Source: JAJRXR01 sp041402005 (GTDB taxonomy: Bacteria > Planctomycetota > Phycisphaerae > Phycisphaerales > UBA1924). From it: a stretch of 64,000 bases of DNA. The position numbers and the translations under genes are program-made. The stretch is taken from assembly GCA_041402005.1 (NCBI GenBank), contig JAWKTB010000003.1, forward strand, positions 310,001-374,000. Direction: 5' to 3'. Numbering within the stretch: the first letter of the stretch is position 1; every line of letters starts with the position of its first letter. This document shows, in pieces, positions 18,942 to 27,600 of the stretch. The notes beneath the pieces are model-generated. The model searched no databases, was not told the DNA's origin, and saw nothing but the letters and a program-made list of their open reading frames with translations.

Positions 18942-20120
18942 CTAGAAGCAGCCTTGACTGAACAGGACCAGGTACGCGAGGACGTCGTTGATGTCCCACT
19001 GGCCGATGGGTGGCGCGTAGTCGGCGCAGGCGTCCTGCTCGCTGAAGTAGACGAGGAAGGCGAGGACGTCGTCGATGCTGATGACGCCGCCGGGGAAGGC
19101 GAGGTCGGCGTCGCTGCACCCTCCCGAGTAGCGGCAAGGGTTGACGACGGAGTCGGGGCCGTAGAGCGCGTACCAGATCGAGGCGAAGGGGCGTTCGAAC
19201 CCGGGCTCGCAGGTGAACCCGCCGAGGTTGAACGTGCCCAGGTACGGCGCGCCCGCGGGCGGGCAGGAGGGGCCCGAGGCGTAGAGGTCGAGGGCGTCCT
19301 CGGCGCCGGGCGCGTCCTCGATCTCGGGCATGTTGAGCTGCACGCCCGCGAGGCCGCGTTGCGCGAGGGGGATGGTGGACTGGTCGAAGCTGATGCCGAT
19401 GGAAAAGTCGTTGCGTCCGTCGGCGTCGAGATCGGCGCCGGTGGGTGAGCCGTAGATCGCGCCCCCGGAGAATCCCGTGCCGGCCTGGTCGACGTTGTCG
19501 GAGTCGCCGAGCTCGAAGATCTGGCTCGGGGCGAGCGAGGCGAAGTCGAGGGTGAGGACGTAGGAGGTTGTGTAGCCGGGGGGGACGGCAGAGGTGGCGC
19601 CCGGGAGCGACTCGAGCGTGAGGTCGTAGATGCAGACGCGGTCGGAGTCGTGTCCGTTGTCGGCGTCGGCGAAGGAGATGGTCATGTCGAAGCCGTCGAC
19701 GCCGTCGCCGATGAGGTCGCCGTTGGTGTCCGTGTCGGGCACGGAGGTGACGTAGGCGATGCGGACGCAATCGACGACAGCGTCGAAGCGGAGGTCGCCC
19801 CAGTCGACGAGCCAGGCGCCCTCGGGCGGGGCGTTGAGCTCGGCGGGGATGGCGCCGCGACCGGTGTAGTCGGGGAGGGAGTCGTTGTTGAAGTCGGGGT
19901 TGTCGATGTAGAGGAAGTCGATGAAGCAGGGTGGAGGGGCGGCGTTGAACCAGATGTGCCCGCTGGTGTTGCGAGGGGTGGCGCCGATCGGCGTGACGAT
20001 CTGCTCGCCTGTCGCGACGTTGTAGTAGATCTCGCCGACGAACACGGTCTTGAGTGGCTCGTCGCCCGCGAGCGCGGCGCGGGAGGCGAGCACGATCGAG
20101 AGGAGGGAGAGCGAACGCAT
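18942..20120 (-). CDS. Exported GC-type dockerin-tailed protein, array copy 4
   Basis: 392 residues, ATG 20120, signal peptide MRSLSLLSIVLASRAALAG. Closest to copy 1: EPLKTVFVGEIYYNVATGEQ, IDNPDFNNDSLPDYTG, PPEGAWLVDWGDLRFDAVVD, SVPDTDTNGDLIGDGVDGFDM, SLPGATSAVPPGYTTSYVL, GAIYGSPTGADLDADGRNDF and GPSCPPAGAPYLGTFNLGG. Tail repeats: VISIDDVLAFLVYFSEQDACADYAPP... and QWDINDVLAYLVLFSQGCF, so it ends GCF instead of GCP. Start chosen over the longer overlapping frame because of the signal peptide. Confidence 0.83.
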   Translation of the reverse strand: MRSLSLLSIVLASRAALAGDEPLKTVFVGEIYYNVATGEQIVTPIGATPRNTSGHIWFNAAPPPCFIDFLYIDNPDFNNDSLPDYTGRGAIPAELNAPPEGAWLVDWGDLRFDAVVDCVRIAYVTSVPDTDTNGDLIGDGVDGFDMTISFADADNGHDSDRVCIYDLTLESLPGATSAVPPGYTTSYVLTLDFASLAPSQIFELGDSDNVDQAGTGFSGGAIYGSPTGADLDADGRNDFSIGISFDQSTIPLAQRGLAGVQLNMPEIEDAPGAEDALDLYASGPSCPPAGAPYLGTFNLGGFTCEPGFERPFASIWYALYGPDSVVNPCRYSGGCSDADLAFPGGVISIDDVLAFLVYFSEQDACADYAPPIGQWDINDVLAYLVLFSQGCF

Positions 20121-20140
20121 GGGGAGTCTCCTGCACGGGG

Positions 20141-20787
20141 TCATGGACAGCCGTCTGCAAACGCAGTCAGGAAGGCGAGAACATCGTTGAAGTTGCAGAC
20201 GCCGAAGGGCTCGGCGAGGTCGGCGGGTGTGGCGCACTCCGGCGCGGGGTCGCAGGCGCCAAAGAGCGTGAGGAACCCGGGCACGTCGGAAAAATCGAGC
20301 GTGCCCAGTGCGGAGCCGTGTCGGCGGGAGAACACCCGGTGGTCGGGCAGCCCGTCGAGCCGTAGAGCTCGATGTAGGCGGAGCTGTGGGTCGTGCCGGT
20401 GGCGCAGTCGAAGCCGCCGAACTGGAATGCGCCGATGTAGGGCGTGATCGAGGGCGGGCAGCTCGGGCCTGACTCGTAGATGTCGGTGAAGTCCTGGACG
20501 CCCGGCGGGTCGGTGGGCGCGGGGCAGGGCGAGGCGGTGCACCCGTAGGGCGCGACGGTGAAGAAGCCGTTGGCGCCCTTCTCGTGCCCCCGCCCCTCGC
20601 TCGGCACGGGGAGTGTGGACTGGTCGAAGCGCATCGCGATCCGCTCGCCCGTCGCGACGTTGTAGTAGATGTTGGCGACCGGGCGGGCGAGGCGCGTGCG
20701 TCCCTCCCGGGCGTCGGGGTGGAGGGATTGGCCCGAGGCGGTGGCCGCAAGGCCGACGGCGAGCAGGATGGCGGTGAGGCGGTGCAT
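20141..20787 (-). pseudogene. Broken dockerin-tailed paralogue, array copy 5 (first in operon)
   Basis: Starts at ATG 20787 with signal peptide MHRLTAILLAVGLAATASG. Two lesions. First, YYNVATGERIAM runs straight into RFDQSTLPVPSEG: about 150-180 residues that all four paralogues have between these motifs are missing, in frame. Second, a frameshift near 20305-20318: the frame coding GCSPADTA continues as ...PHWARSIF, whereas the neighbouring frame gives LGTLDFSDVPGFLTLFGA and the full tail VCNFNDVLAFLTAFADGCP. The rest is well conserved, so the damage looks recent; the frameshift alone could be a sequence error, the deletion hardly. Confidence 0.8.
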
Positions 20788-20995
20788 GGCTCTCTTCCCC
20801 ATACGCGGCCCCAGAATCGAGGCTCCATTTCAATCTAGCAATTTTCTAGAAATTGCAGAAGGGAATCCGGGGGATTCCTCCTGATCGCCTCCCAGGGCGT
20901 TGTGTTGACGGTCGGGAGGGGGGACTACGATCCGGACTCTCTTTGCGGGGAGGCAGTGTCCGGGCGGCGGCCAAGGGTTCGCAACTCGGGGATTC
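20788..20995. other. AT-rich palindromic island and control region between the array and tRNA-Thr
   Basis: The stretch 20829-20860 is strikingly AT-rich for this genome and contains GCAATTT (20838-20844) / AAATTGC (20850-20856) around TCTAG, then GGAATCC (20862-20868) / GGATTCC (20872-20878). It lies just upstream of the leftward dockerin operon and is the natural place for its promoter and operator. No gene is visible here. Confidence 0.5.
20905..20931 (+). promoter_or_regulatory. Possible promoter of the tRNA-Thr/tuf transcript
   Basis: TTGACG (20905-20910) and TACGAT (20926-20931) with a short 15-bp spacer, about 65 nt before the tRNA. Both boxes are good, but the spacing is below the 16-18 bp optimum, so confidence is limited. 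Confidence 0.4.
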
Positions 20996-21067
20996 GCCGC
21001 TGTAGCTCAGTGGTAGAGCGCACCCTTGGTAAGGGTGAGGTCGCGGGTTCAAGTCCCACCAGCGGCT
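20996..21067 (+). tRNA. tRNA-Thr (GGT anticodon)
   Basis: 72-nt cloverleaf. Acceptor GCCGCTG (20996-21002) pairs with CAGCGGC (21060-21066), discriminator T; D arm around GCTCAGTGGTAGAGC; anticodon stem CACCC/GGGTG with loop TTGGTAA (21026-21032), giving anticodon GGT for ACC/ACU; T arm with GGTTCAAGTCC. The 3' CCA is not encoded. A tRNA-Thr immediately before tuf is a classic bacterial arrangement. Confidence 0.97.
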
Positions 21068-21290
21068 GTGGATCGGAAGTCGGGCACCCCGCGGGGCGCC
21101 TTCGGGTGTTCGTGAGGGTGTCGTCGCTCCGCGGGGCGGGACGGCGGCGCTACACTCCGGGCCCGCCGATCCGAGCATGGAGGAGCGGGACCCGGGCGCC
21201 CGGGCCCGACGGTGTGGGCCCGCGTTGGCGGGGGTTGGCAGGAAACAGACTCAACGGGAGCCGGGAGGCTCTCAAGCAGAGGATCACGAG

Positions 21291-22511
<1,221 letters not shown>

Positions 22512-22578
22512 GCGTCTCGCGGGGGGGATTTGAGGTGCTCCGCCGGCTTGAAGGCGGGGCGACAGCGCTAGAATCGAC

Positions 22579-22612
22579 CGGCCCGGGGGCGAGAGCTCCC
22601 GGGCCGCTTTTC
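22579..22612 (+). terminator. Intrinsic terminator after tuf
   Basis: 9-bp stem CGGCCCGGG (22579-22587) / CCCGGGCCG (22598-22606), then C and TTTT. It lies 67 nt after the tuf stop and about 60 nt before rpmG. A TTGAAG...TAGAAT pair (22548-22553, 22569-22574, spacer 15) sits just in front of it, so an attenuated rpmG promoter is conceivable. Confidence 0.75.
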
Positions 22613-22669
22613 CGAAGGGGGCGGGGTGCTCGGGAGGCGTCTCGCTCGCACGGGTAAGGAGTTGACGCG

Positions 22670-22852
22670 ATGGCCAAGAAGAAGGCCCAGGCGCGCGAGT
22701 ACGTGTGGCTGCAGTGCTCGGAGTCGGGCGATCTGAACTACCGCACGTCCGTGAACGTCAAGGGCGGTCTGCCCGAGAAGCTCAAGGACGGGGTGATGAA
22801 GTACAACCCGCTGCTGCGCAAGCACACGCTGCACAAGATCAAGCGGAAGTAG
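22670..22852 (+). CDS. rpmG: 50S ribosomal protein L33
   Basis: 60 residues, MAKKKAQAREYVWLQCSESG, then LNYRTSVN and the conserved end YNPLLRKHTLHKIKRK. Position between tuf and tRNA-Trp/secE/nusG is the conserved bacterial order. The zinc-ribbon Cys pairs of Zn-type L33 are absent (a single Cys at residue 16), so this is a zinc-independent form. A GGTAAGGAG ribosome site precedes the ATG. Confidence 0.96.
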   Translation: MAKKKAQAREYVWLQCSESGDLNYRTSVNVKGGLPEKLKDGVMKYNPLLRKHTLHKIKRK

Positions 22853-22877
22853 CGCGGGCGTTGCCCGCGAGGCATCC

Positions 22878-22943
22878 GGGATCAGGCATGAGGCATCAGG
22901 CCGGATCGTCTTCCGAATGCCCATTGCCTGATCCCTGATGCCT
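22878..22943. repeat. Palindromic element with two alternative pairings
   Basis: GGGATCAGGCA (22878-22888) is the exact complement of TGCCTGATCCC (22925-22935), and AGGCATCAGG (22891-22900) of CCTGATGCCT (22934-22943). The right arms touch, so the two pairings compete in part. It is built from the words ATCAGGCAT and GGCATCAGG and lies between rpmG and tRNA-Trp. No T-run follows. Confidence 0.7.
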
Positions 22944-22946
22944 GCT

Positions 22947-23019
22947 ACGGCAGTAGCTCAGTTGGTAGAGCAGTGGATTCCAAATCCACCGGTCGGGGGT
23001 TCGAGTCCCTCCTGCCGTG
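22947..23019 (+). tRNA. tRNA-Trp (CCA anticodon)
   Basis: 73 nt. Acceptor ACGGCAG (22947-22953) pairs with CTGCCGT (23012-23018), discriminator G; anticodon stem GTGGA/TCCAC with loop TTCCAAA, anticodon CCA for UGG; T arm GGGGGTTCGAGTCCC. No encoded CCA tail. tRNA-Trp before secE-nusG is the usual bacterial order. Confidence 0.97.
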
Positions 23020-23029
23020 CTTCGTGAGA

Positions 23030-23078
23030 CGGGCTTCGGAGCCCGCCAAGAGGATCGGGGCTCGCAAGACGGCGAGCC
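23030..23078 (+). other. Two hairpins between tRNA-Trp and secE
   Basis: CGGGCT-TCGG-AGCCCG (23030-23045) and GGCTCGC (23059-23065) / GCGAGCC (23072-23078). Neither has a T-run. They may be processing signals that separate the tRNA from the secE-nusG mRNA. Confidence 0.5.
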
Positions 23079-23100
23079 GCAAACCGAGGAACAGACGCGG

Positions 23101-23787
23101 ATGGCGCTCGGGATCTACAAGTCGGGTCAGGGGTACTGGGTGCGGGTGATGACCGCGGTGACGATCGGCGTGCTGGCGATGGCCGGCGCGGCGTGGGGGT
23201 GGGGCCAGGCCGCCGCCGTCCGCCTCCCGATCGCCTCGTACCAGTACGAGATCACGGGCGTCGAGGGCGAGCTGACGCCCGGCACGAGTGTGGACATCCT
23301 CGCGTTCGACAAGGGCGAGAACCCGGTCCTGAACAGCGTGGGCACGGGCGTCGTCGAGGAGTACACCTCACGCGGGCTGGGCGGGGCGCACGTGCGGGTC
23401 GGGGGCTTCTCCTCCGACGACACGCGCGACCGGGCGCTGGACGCGAAGCAGCTGCGGGCGACGGGGTTCAACGGGAGCATTCGCGACGGCGCCGTCACCG
23501 CCAACCCGATCTTCCCGCAGATCTACCTGCAGGCGGGGATCGCGTGCGGCATCCTCCTGATCGCGACGGTGGTGATCTACTGGTTCACCGCCGTCGGACG
23601 CAAGCCGGTCGACTTCCTGGTCGCGACCGACGGGGAGATGAAGAAGGTCAACTGGTCGACGCCCAGGGAGATCCGGGGCTCGACGATCGTCGTGATCGTG
23701 GCGGCGTTCCTGATCTCCGGGATCCTCTTCGGGGTGGACCTGGTGTTCCGCTGGTTCTTCGGCGTGATCGACGTCCTGCAAACCTGA
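23101..23787 (+). CDS. secE: Preprotein translocase subunit SecE with large insertion
   Basis: 228 residues from ATG 23101 (28 upstream in-frame codons overlap the tRNA and are rejected). Essential membrane subunit of SecYEG. The true SecE core is at the C-terminus: DFLVATDGEMKKVNWSTPREIRGSTIVVIV (amphipathic helix with the hinge VNWSTPREI, 171-193), then the last TM helix (about 194-222). Two more TM segments lie at about 14-37 and 141-165. Between them is a soluble region of about 100 residues (YEITGVEGELTPGTSVDILAF..., 48-138). E. coli SecE also has three TM helices but is only 127 residues. Stop is 20 nt before nusG. Confidence 0.92.
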   Translation: MALGIYKSGQGYWVRVMTAVTIGVLAMAGAAWGWGQAAAVRLPIASYQYEITGVEGELTPGTSVDILAFDKGENPVLNSVGTGVVEEYTSRGLGGAHVRVGGFSSDDTRDRALDAKQLRATGFNGSIRDGAVTANPIFPQIYLQAGIACGILLIATVVIYWFTAVGRKPVDFLVATDGEMKKVNWSTPREIRGSTIVVIVAAFLISGILFGVDLVFRWFFGVIDVLQT

Positions 23788-23807
23788 CACAGACTCGGGG
23801 TGACTCC

Positions 23808-24560
23808 ATGACCGAAGAGCACAAGACGGACGAGGCGACCGGGACGAGCGCGGGCGAGCCCGTGCGCGTCGAAGCGCCCGACGCGGTCAGCACCGACACG
23901 CCCGAGATCTCCTCGGGCGCCGCCAAGCCCGACGAGTCGGCGATGGACGGTCGCCCCGACGAGAAGGGCGACGTCCTCAAGGAGGACGAGCCGATCCGCC
24001 AGGGCGGGATGGACTGGTTCGTCCTGCGCGTGGCGTCGAACAAGGAGAAGTCGGTGCAGCAGACGCTGCTCCGCAAGGTGCAGATCGAGAACATGACGCA
24101 CCTGGTCGGGCGAATCCTGGTGCCGACCGAGAAGACCAAGACGATCAAGGGCGGCAAGCAGAAGATCACCGAGACGAAGCTGTACCCCGGGTACGTGTTC
24201 GTCGAGATGCAGCTCGAGGACGACGGGCGGATCCCGCAGGACGTCTTCTTCCTGATCAAGGAGACGACGGGGGTGGGTGACTTCGTGGGCACCGCCGGGC
24301 GTCCGACGCCGATGGCCGAGCACGAGATCCAGAAGATGCTCATGGACTCGCGCAAGCCCGACGAGGAGCCGATCGTCAAGATGACGTTCGAGAAGGGCGA
24401 GCCGGTGGTGATCCGCGAGGGGCCGTTCGCGAACTACGAGGGCACGGTCGACGAGCTGTTCCCGGAGAAGGGGCAGGTCCGCGTGCTGGTGACGATCTTC
24501 GGTCGCCAGGCGCCCGTGGACCTCGAGGAGTGGCAGATCTCCAAGGCCGACGGGGGCTGA
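23808..24560 (+). CDS. nusG: Transcription termination/antitermination protein NusG
   Basis: 250 residues, ATG 23808. RNA-polymerase-associated factor linking transcription to translation and Rho. An acidic N-terminal extension of about 65 residues precedes the NGN domain (MDWFVLRVASNKEKSVQ, LYPGYVFVEM, TTGVGDFVGT) and the KOW domain (FEKGEPVVIREGPFANYEGTV...VLVTIFGRQAPVDLEEWQI). It is longer than E. coli NusG (181) because of this extension and a slightly longer NGN loop (KTKTIKGGKQKITETK). In most bacteria rplK follows; here it does not. Confidence 0.95.
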   Translation: MTEEHKTDEATGTSAGEPVRVEAPDAVSTDTPEISSGAAKPDESAMDGRPDEKGDVLKEDEPIRQGGMDWFVLRVASNKEKSVQQTLLRKVQIENMTHLVGRILVPTEKTKTIKGGKQKITETKLYPGYVFVEMQLEDDGRIPQDVFFLIKETTGVGDFVGTAGRPTPMAEHEIQKMLMDSRKPDEEPIVKMTFEKGEPVVIREGPFANYEGTVDELFPEKGQVRVLVTIFGRQAPVDLEEWQISKADGG

Positions 24561-24647
24561 GTTCGCGAAGGGGTCGTCGTCGGCGGGCATCCCGGGTGGT
24601 AGGTCCCAGGGGGCGCGTCGTCGGGCGCGCCGGGCGGAGGCGGCCGC

Positions 24648-27600
24648 GTGCGATCTGAAGACAAGCCTGCCGACAAGTCCGGGGGCGGCGCGGGCTCGAG
24701 GCGAAAGCGTCGGCGCGGGCGTCGCCTGCTGATCGGGTTCGGCGTCGTGGTGGTGCTGGTGTTCGTGCTCGTGGCGCTGGCGCCGAAGATCGCGTCGGGC
24801 GTCGCCCCGGGCATCATCGAGAGCAAGGTCAACGCGAAGATCGCCGGGCGCGTCGAGGTCCGGGGGGTGTCGCTATCGTGGGGCGGGCCCCTGCGGGTCG
24901 AGTCGGTGCATCTGTTCGACCCGGCGGGCGCCGAGGCGGCGGACGTGTCCGTGCGCACGGACGCTGGGCTGCTCGGACTGCTCACCGGGAACCTGAACCT
25001 GGGTGAGGTGATCGTCTCGGGGTGGGCCTCGGTCGAGCCCGGGCCCGACGGGACGTCCGCGATCGAGCGCGCCAGCGCTCCGAGCACGCCCACGACGATC
25101 CAAGGGACGCCGAGCGCGAGTGGGGGCGGGTCGACCTCGATTCCCAAGAGCCTGCGGGCGAGCGTGAAGCTCGACACCTTCGAGGTGCGCACGGGGGCGG
25201 GCGACGTGGTGCTCGACGCGACGGCGGGCCTCACGCCGGGCCAGCCCGTCAAGGTCGCCCTGACCGGGAGCGAGGGCGACAAGCAGGTCATGGGCCTGGA
25301 CGCGACGCTGACGGGCCTGGTCGGCGCGGACGGGTCGATCACGCTGAGCAGCGCGACGCTGGACGCGCAGGGCTGGCTCGCGGGGGCGCCGACGGCGATC
25401 CTCGACGTGCTCGCGCCCCTGAACCTCTCCCTGGTCGAGCTGCTCGGCGACCGCCTCGACGCGGGCGTGAACGCGAAGGGGACGATGGACGACCTGGGCG
25501 CGTCGTTCTCGATCGAGTCGGCGGGCGTGAGCGCGGAGGCGGCGGTCAAGAAGACGGGCCAGAATATCACGCAGGACGGGGTCATCAGCGTGCGCGCGGA
25601 CGGGGCGCGTGTCGCGCGGGCGCTGCCCTCGCTCCGCCAGGCGCTGATCGAGAGCGCGAGCATCGACGTGCAAGCGTGGCCCGAGGTGACGCTGGAGGTC
25701 GAGGGGCTGCGGGCTGGGCTCGACTCGATCGAGAAGGGGGACTATCGGGGTCTGGGCGCGCACGTGCGGGTGGTGTCGACGCCGACGCGGGCGCTCGTGC
25801 CGACGTCGGGGGGCGGCGTGGAGCGGGGCACGCTCGAGGTCTCGGGGCTGGAGCTGACGCTCGATGCGCCGGACCTCGCGGGCGCGGTCTCGGTCAAGGG
25901 CGGGGCGAGCGCGACCCTGGACGGGAAGGACGCGGGCGAGCTGGCGATCGCGCTGAACGCGCCGACGCTGCTGGGCGAGGGCGGGGCGCTGCTCGACCCC
26001 GGGTCGGCGCCGGTGTCGGGGTCGGTGACGCTCTCGGGCGTCGCGGCCCAGACGATCCAGCCCTTCGTCGAGGGGACGGGGCTGGTCGTGACGCGCGACC
26101 TGGGGGACGAGGTCACGGTGCACGCGACGGCCTCGCGCGCCGGGGGCGATTCGAACCACGTCGCCCTCTCGCTCGAGTCGGCGAAGGTCGGGGCGGCGCT
26201 GGACGCCGACGTTGTGGGGCGGGTGATCCGGGGGAGCGCCAAGGCGGGCTCGGTCACGCTTCGTGAGCCCGGGCCGACGATCGCAGGGCTGCTGGGGGAC
26301 TCGAGCGTGACGCTCGCGTCGGCGCAGGGGCCGCTGACACTGACGATCGAGTCGCTCGTGGTTGACCTCGATCGCGTGATGGGCTCGGGCGGGGTGGACC
26401 TGCGCGGCGTGAACGCGACGGCGAGCGCGGACGTGCCCGGGGGCGCCGTCCGGATCGGCTCGGGGGAGGGCTCGCACCTGCTGGGGGTGCACCAACTGAC
26501 GATAAACGTTGATGCGAGCGACCTGGCCAAGGGCGTGAGCGCGTCGGCGAACGCGCAGGCGGTCGTCGACGGGAACCCTGGCGGGACGGTCTCGATCGTG
26601 GCGCATGCGGGCGACCTGTTCGATGCCAAGGGCGCCATCACGGGAGAGGCTGCCTCGCTCGGGGCGACGGTGACGCTGACGGGCGTGCCCGCGTCGGCGG
26701 CGCAGGCGTTCACGCCCTCGGGGACGCTTGACGTCGCCAGCGACATCGGCCCGACGATCGACGCGACGATCGTGGCGGACAAGAAGGCGGGCGGCGACGC
26801 CCCGATCAACCTGGACGTCAACGCCGGCGGGACGGGAACGCGCGTGACCGGCGCGCTCGCGTACGACGCAACAGGCGTGCGCACGCGGGGCGACGGTCTG
26901 CTTATCAAGCAGAACGGCGTGGGGCGGCTCGTCAACCGTCTGGGTGTGCTGCCGCTAGAGGCCAAGTTCGAGCGGGTGTCGTCGGCGGTCGAGGTGCGGG
27001 TGGCGTCATTGACCGTGCCCATGCTGGACGGGTCGGCGAACCTCGCGGGGGCGAGCTTGGGCGCGAGCGTGAGCTTCGCGGGCGGCTCGGGCACGTTCGG
27101 CGACGGCGGGACGTTCCGGGCGGATTCCCTGGCGGCGAGCTTGAAGCGGGACGCGGGCAAGCCCGCGACGTGCTCGCTGACACTCGGCACACTGGAGGTG
27201 CGCTCGAAGACGGGCGAGGCGGTGGCGGGGAGCGTGAACGTCGGCGCCGAGGCGCCCTGGGCGATGCTCGTCGAGGGGCAGGGCGGCGTCGCCACGCTCG
27301 ACGCCAAGGCGACGCTCAGCGAGCCCGGGGGCGGGTCGCGCCTGGGCGAGATCACAATCAACGCGACGGCGCCGATCCGTCAGGCCGGCGGGGTCAACGC
27401 GACGGCGCGCGGGAGCGTCGAGAGCCTGGCCCGCGTCGAGAAGGCGATCGGGCGCGAGGGGGTGCTGACGGGGGCGCTGGGTCAGAGCGCGACGTTCGAC
27501 GCGACGCTGACCGCCGACGCGTTCGATCCCGCGGACCCGATGGCGTCGTGGGACGTGTCGGCGTCGATCGAATCGCCCCGCCTGAAGACGCAGGGCCCGA

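Noticed and set aside
22548..22574. TTGAAG...TAGAAT as the rpmG promoter
   Set aside because: The spacer is only 15 bp and a terminator hairpin lies immediately downstream; kept only as a remark.
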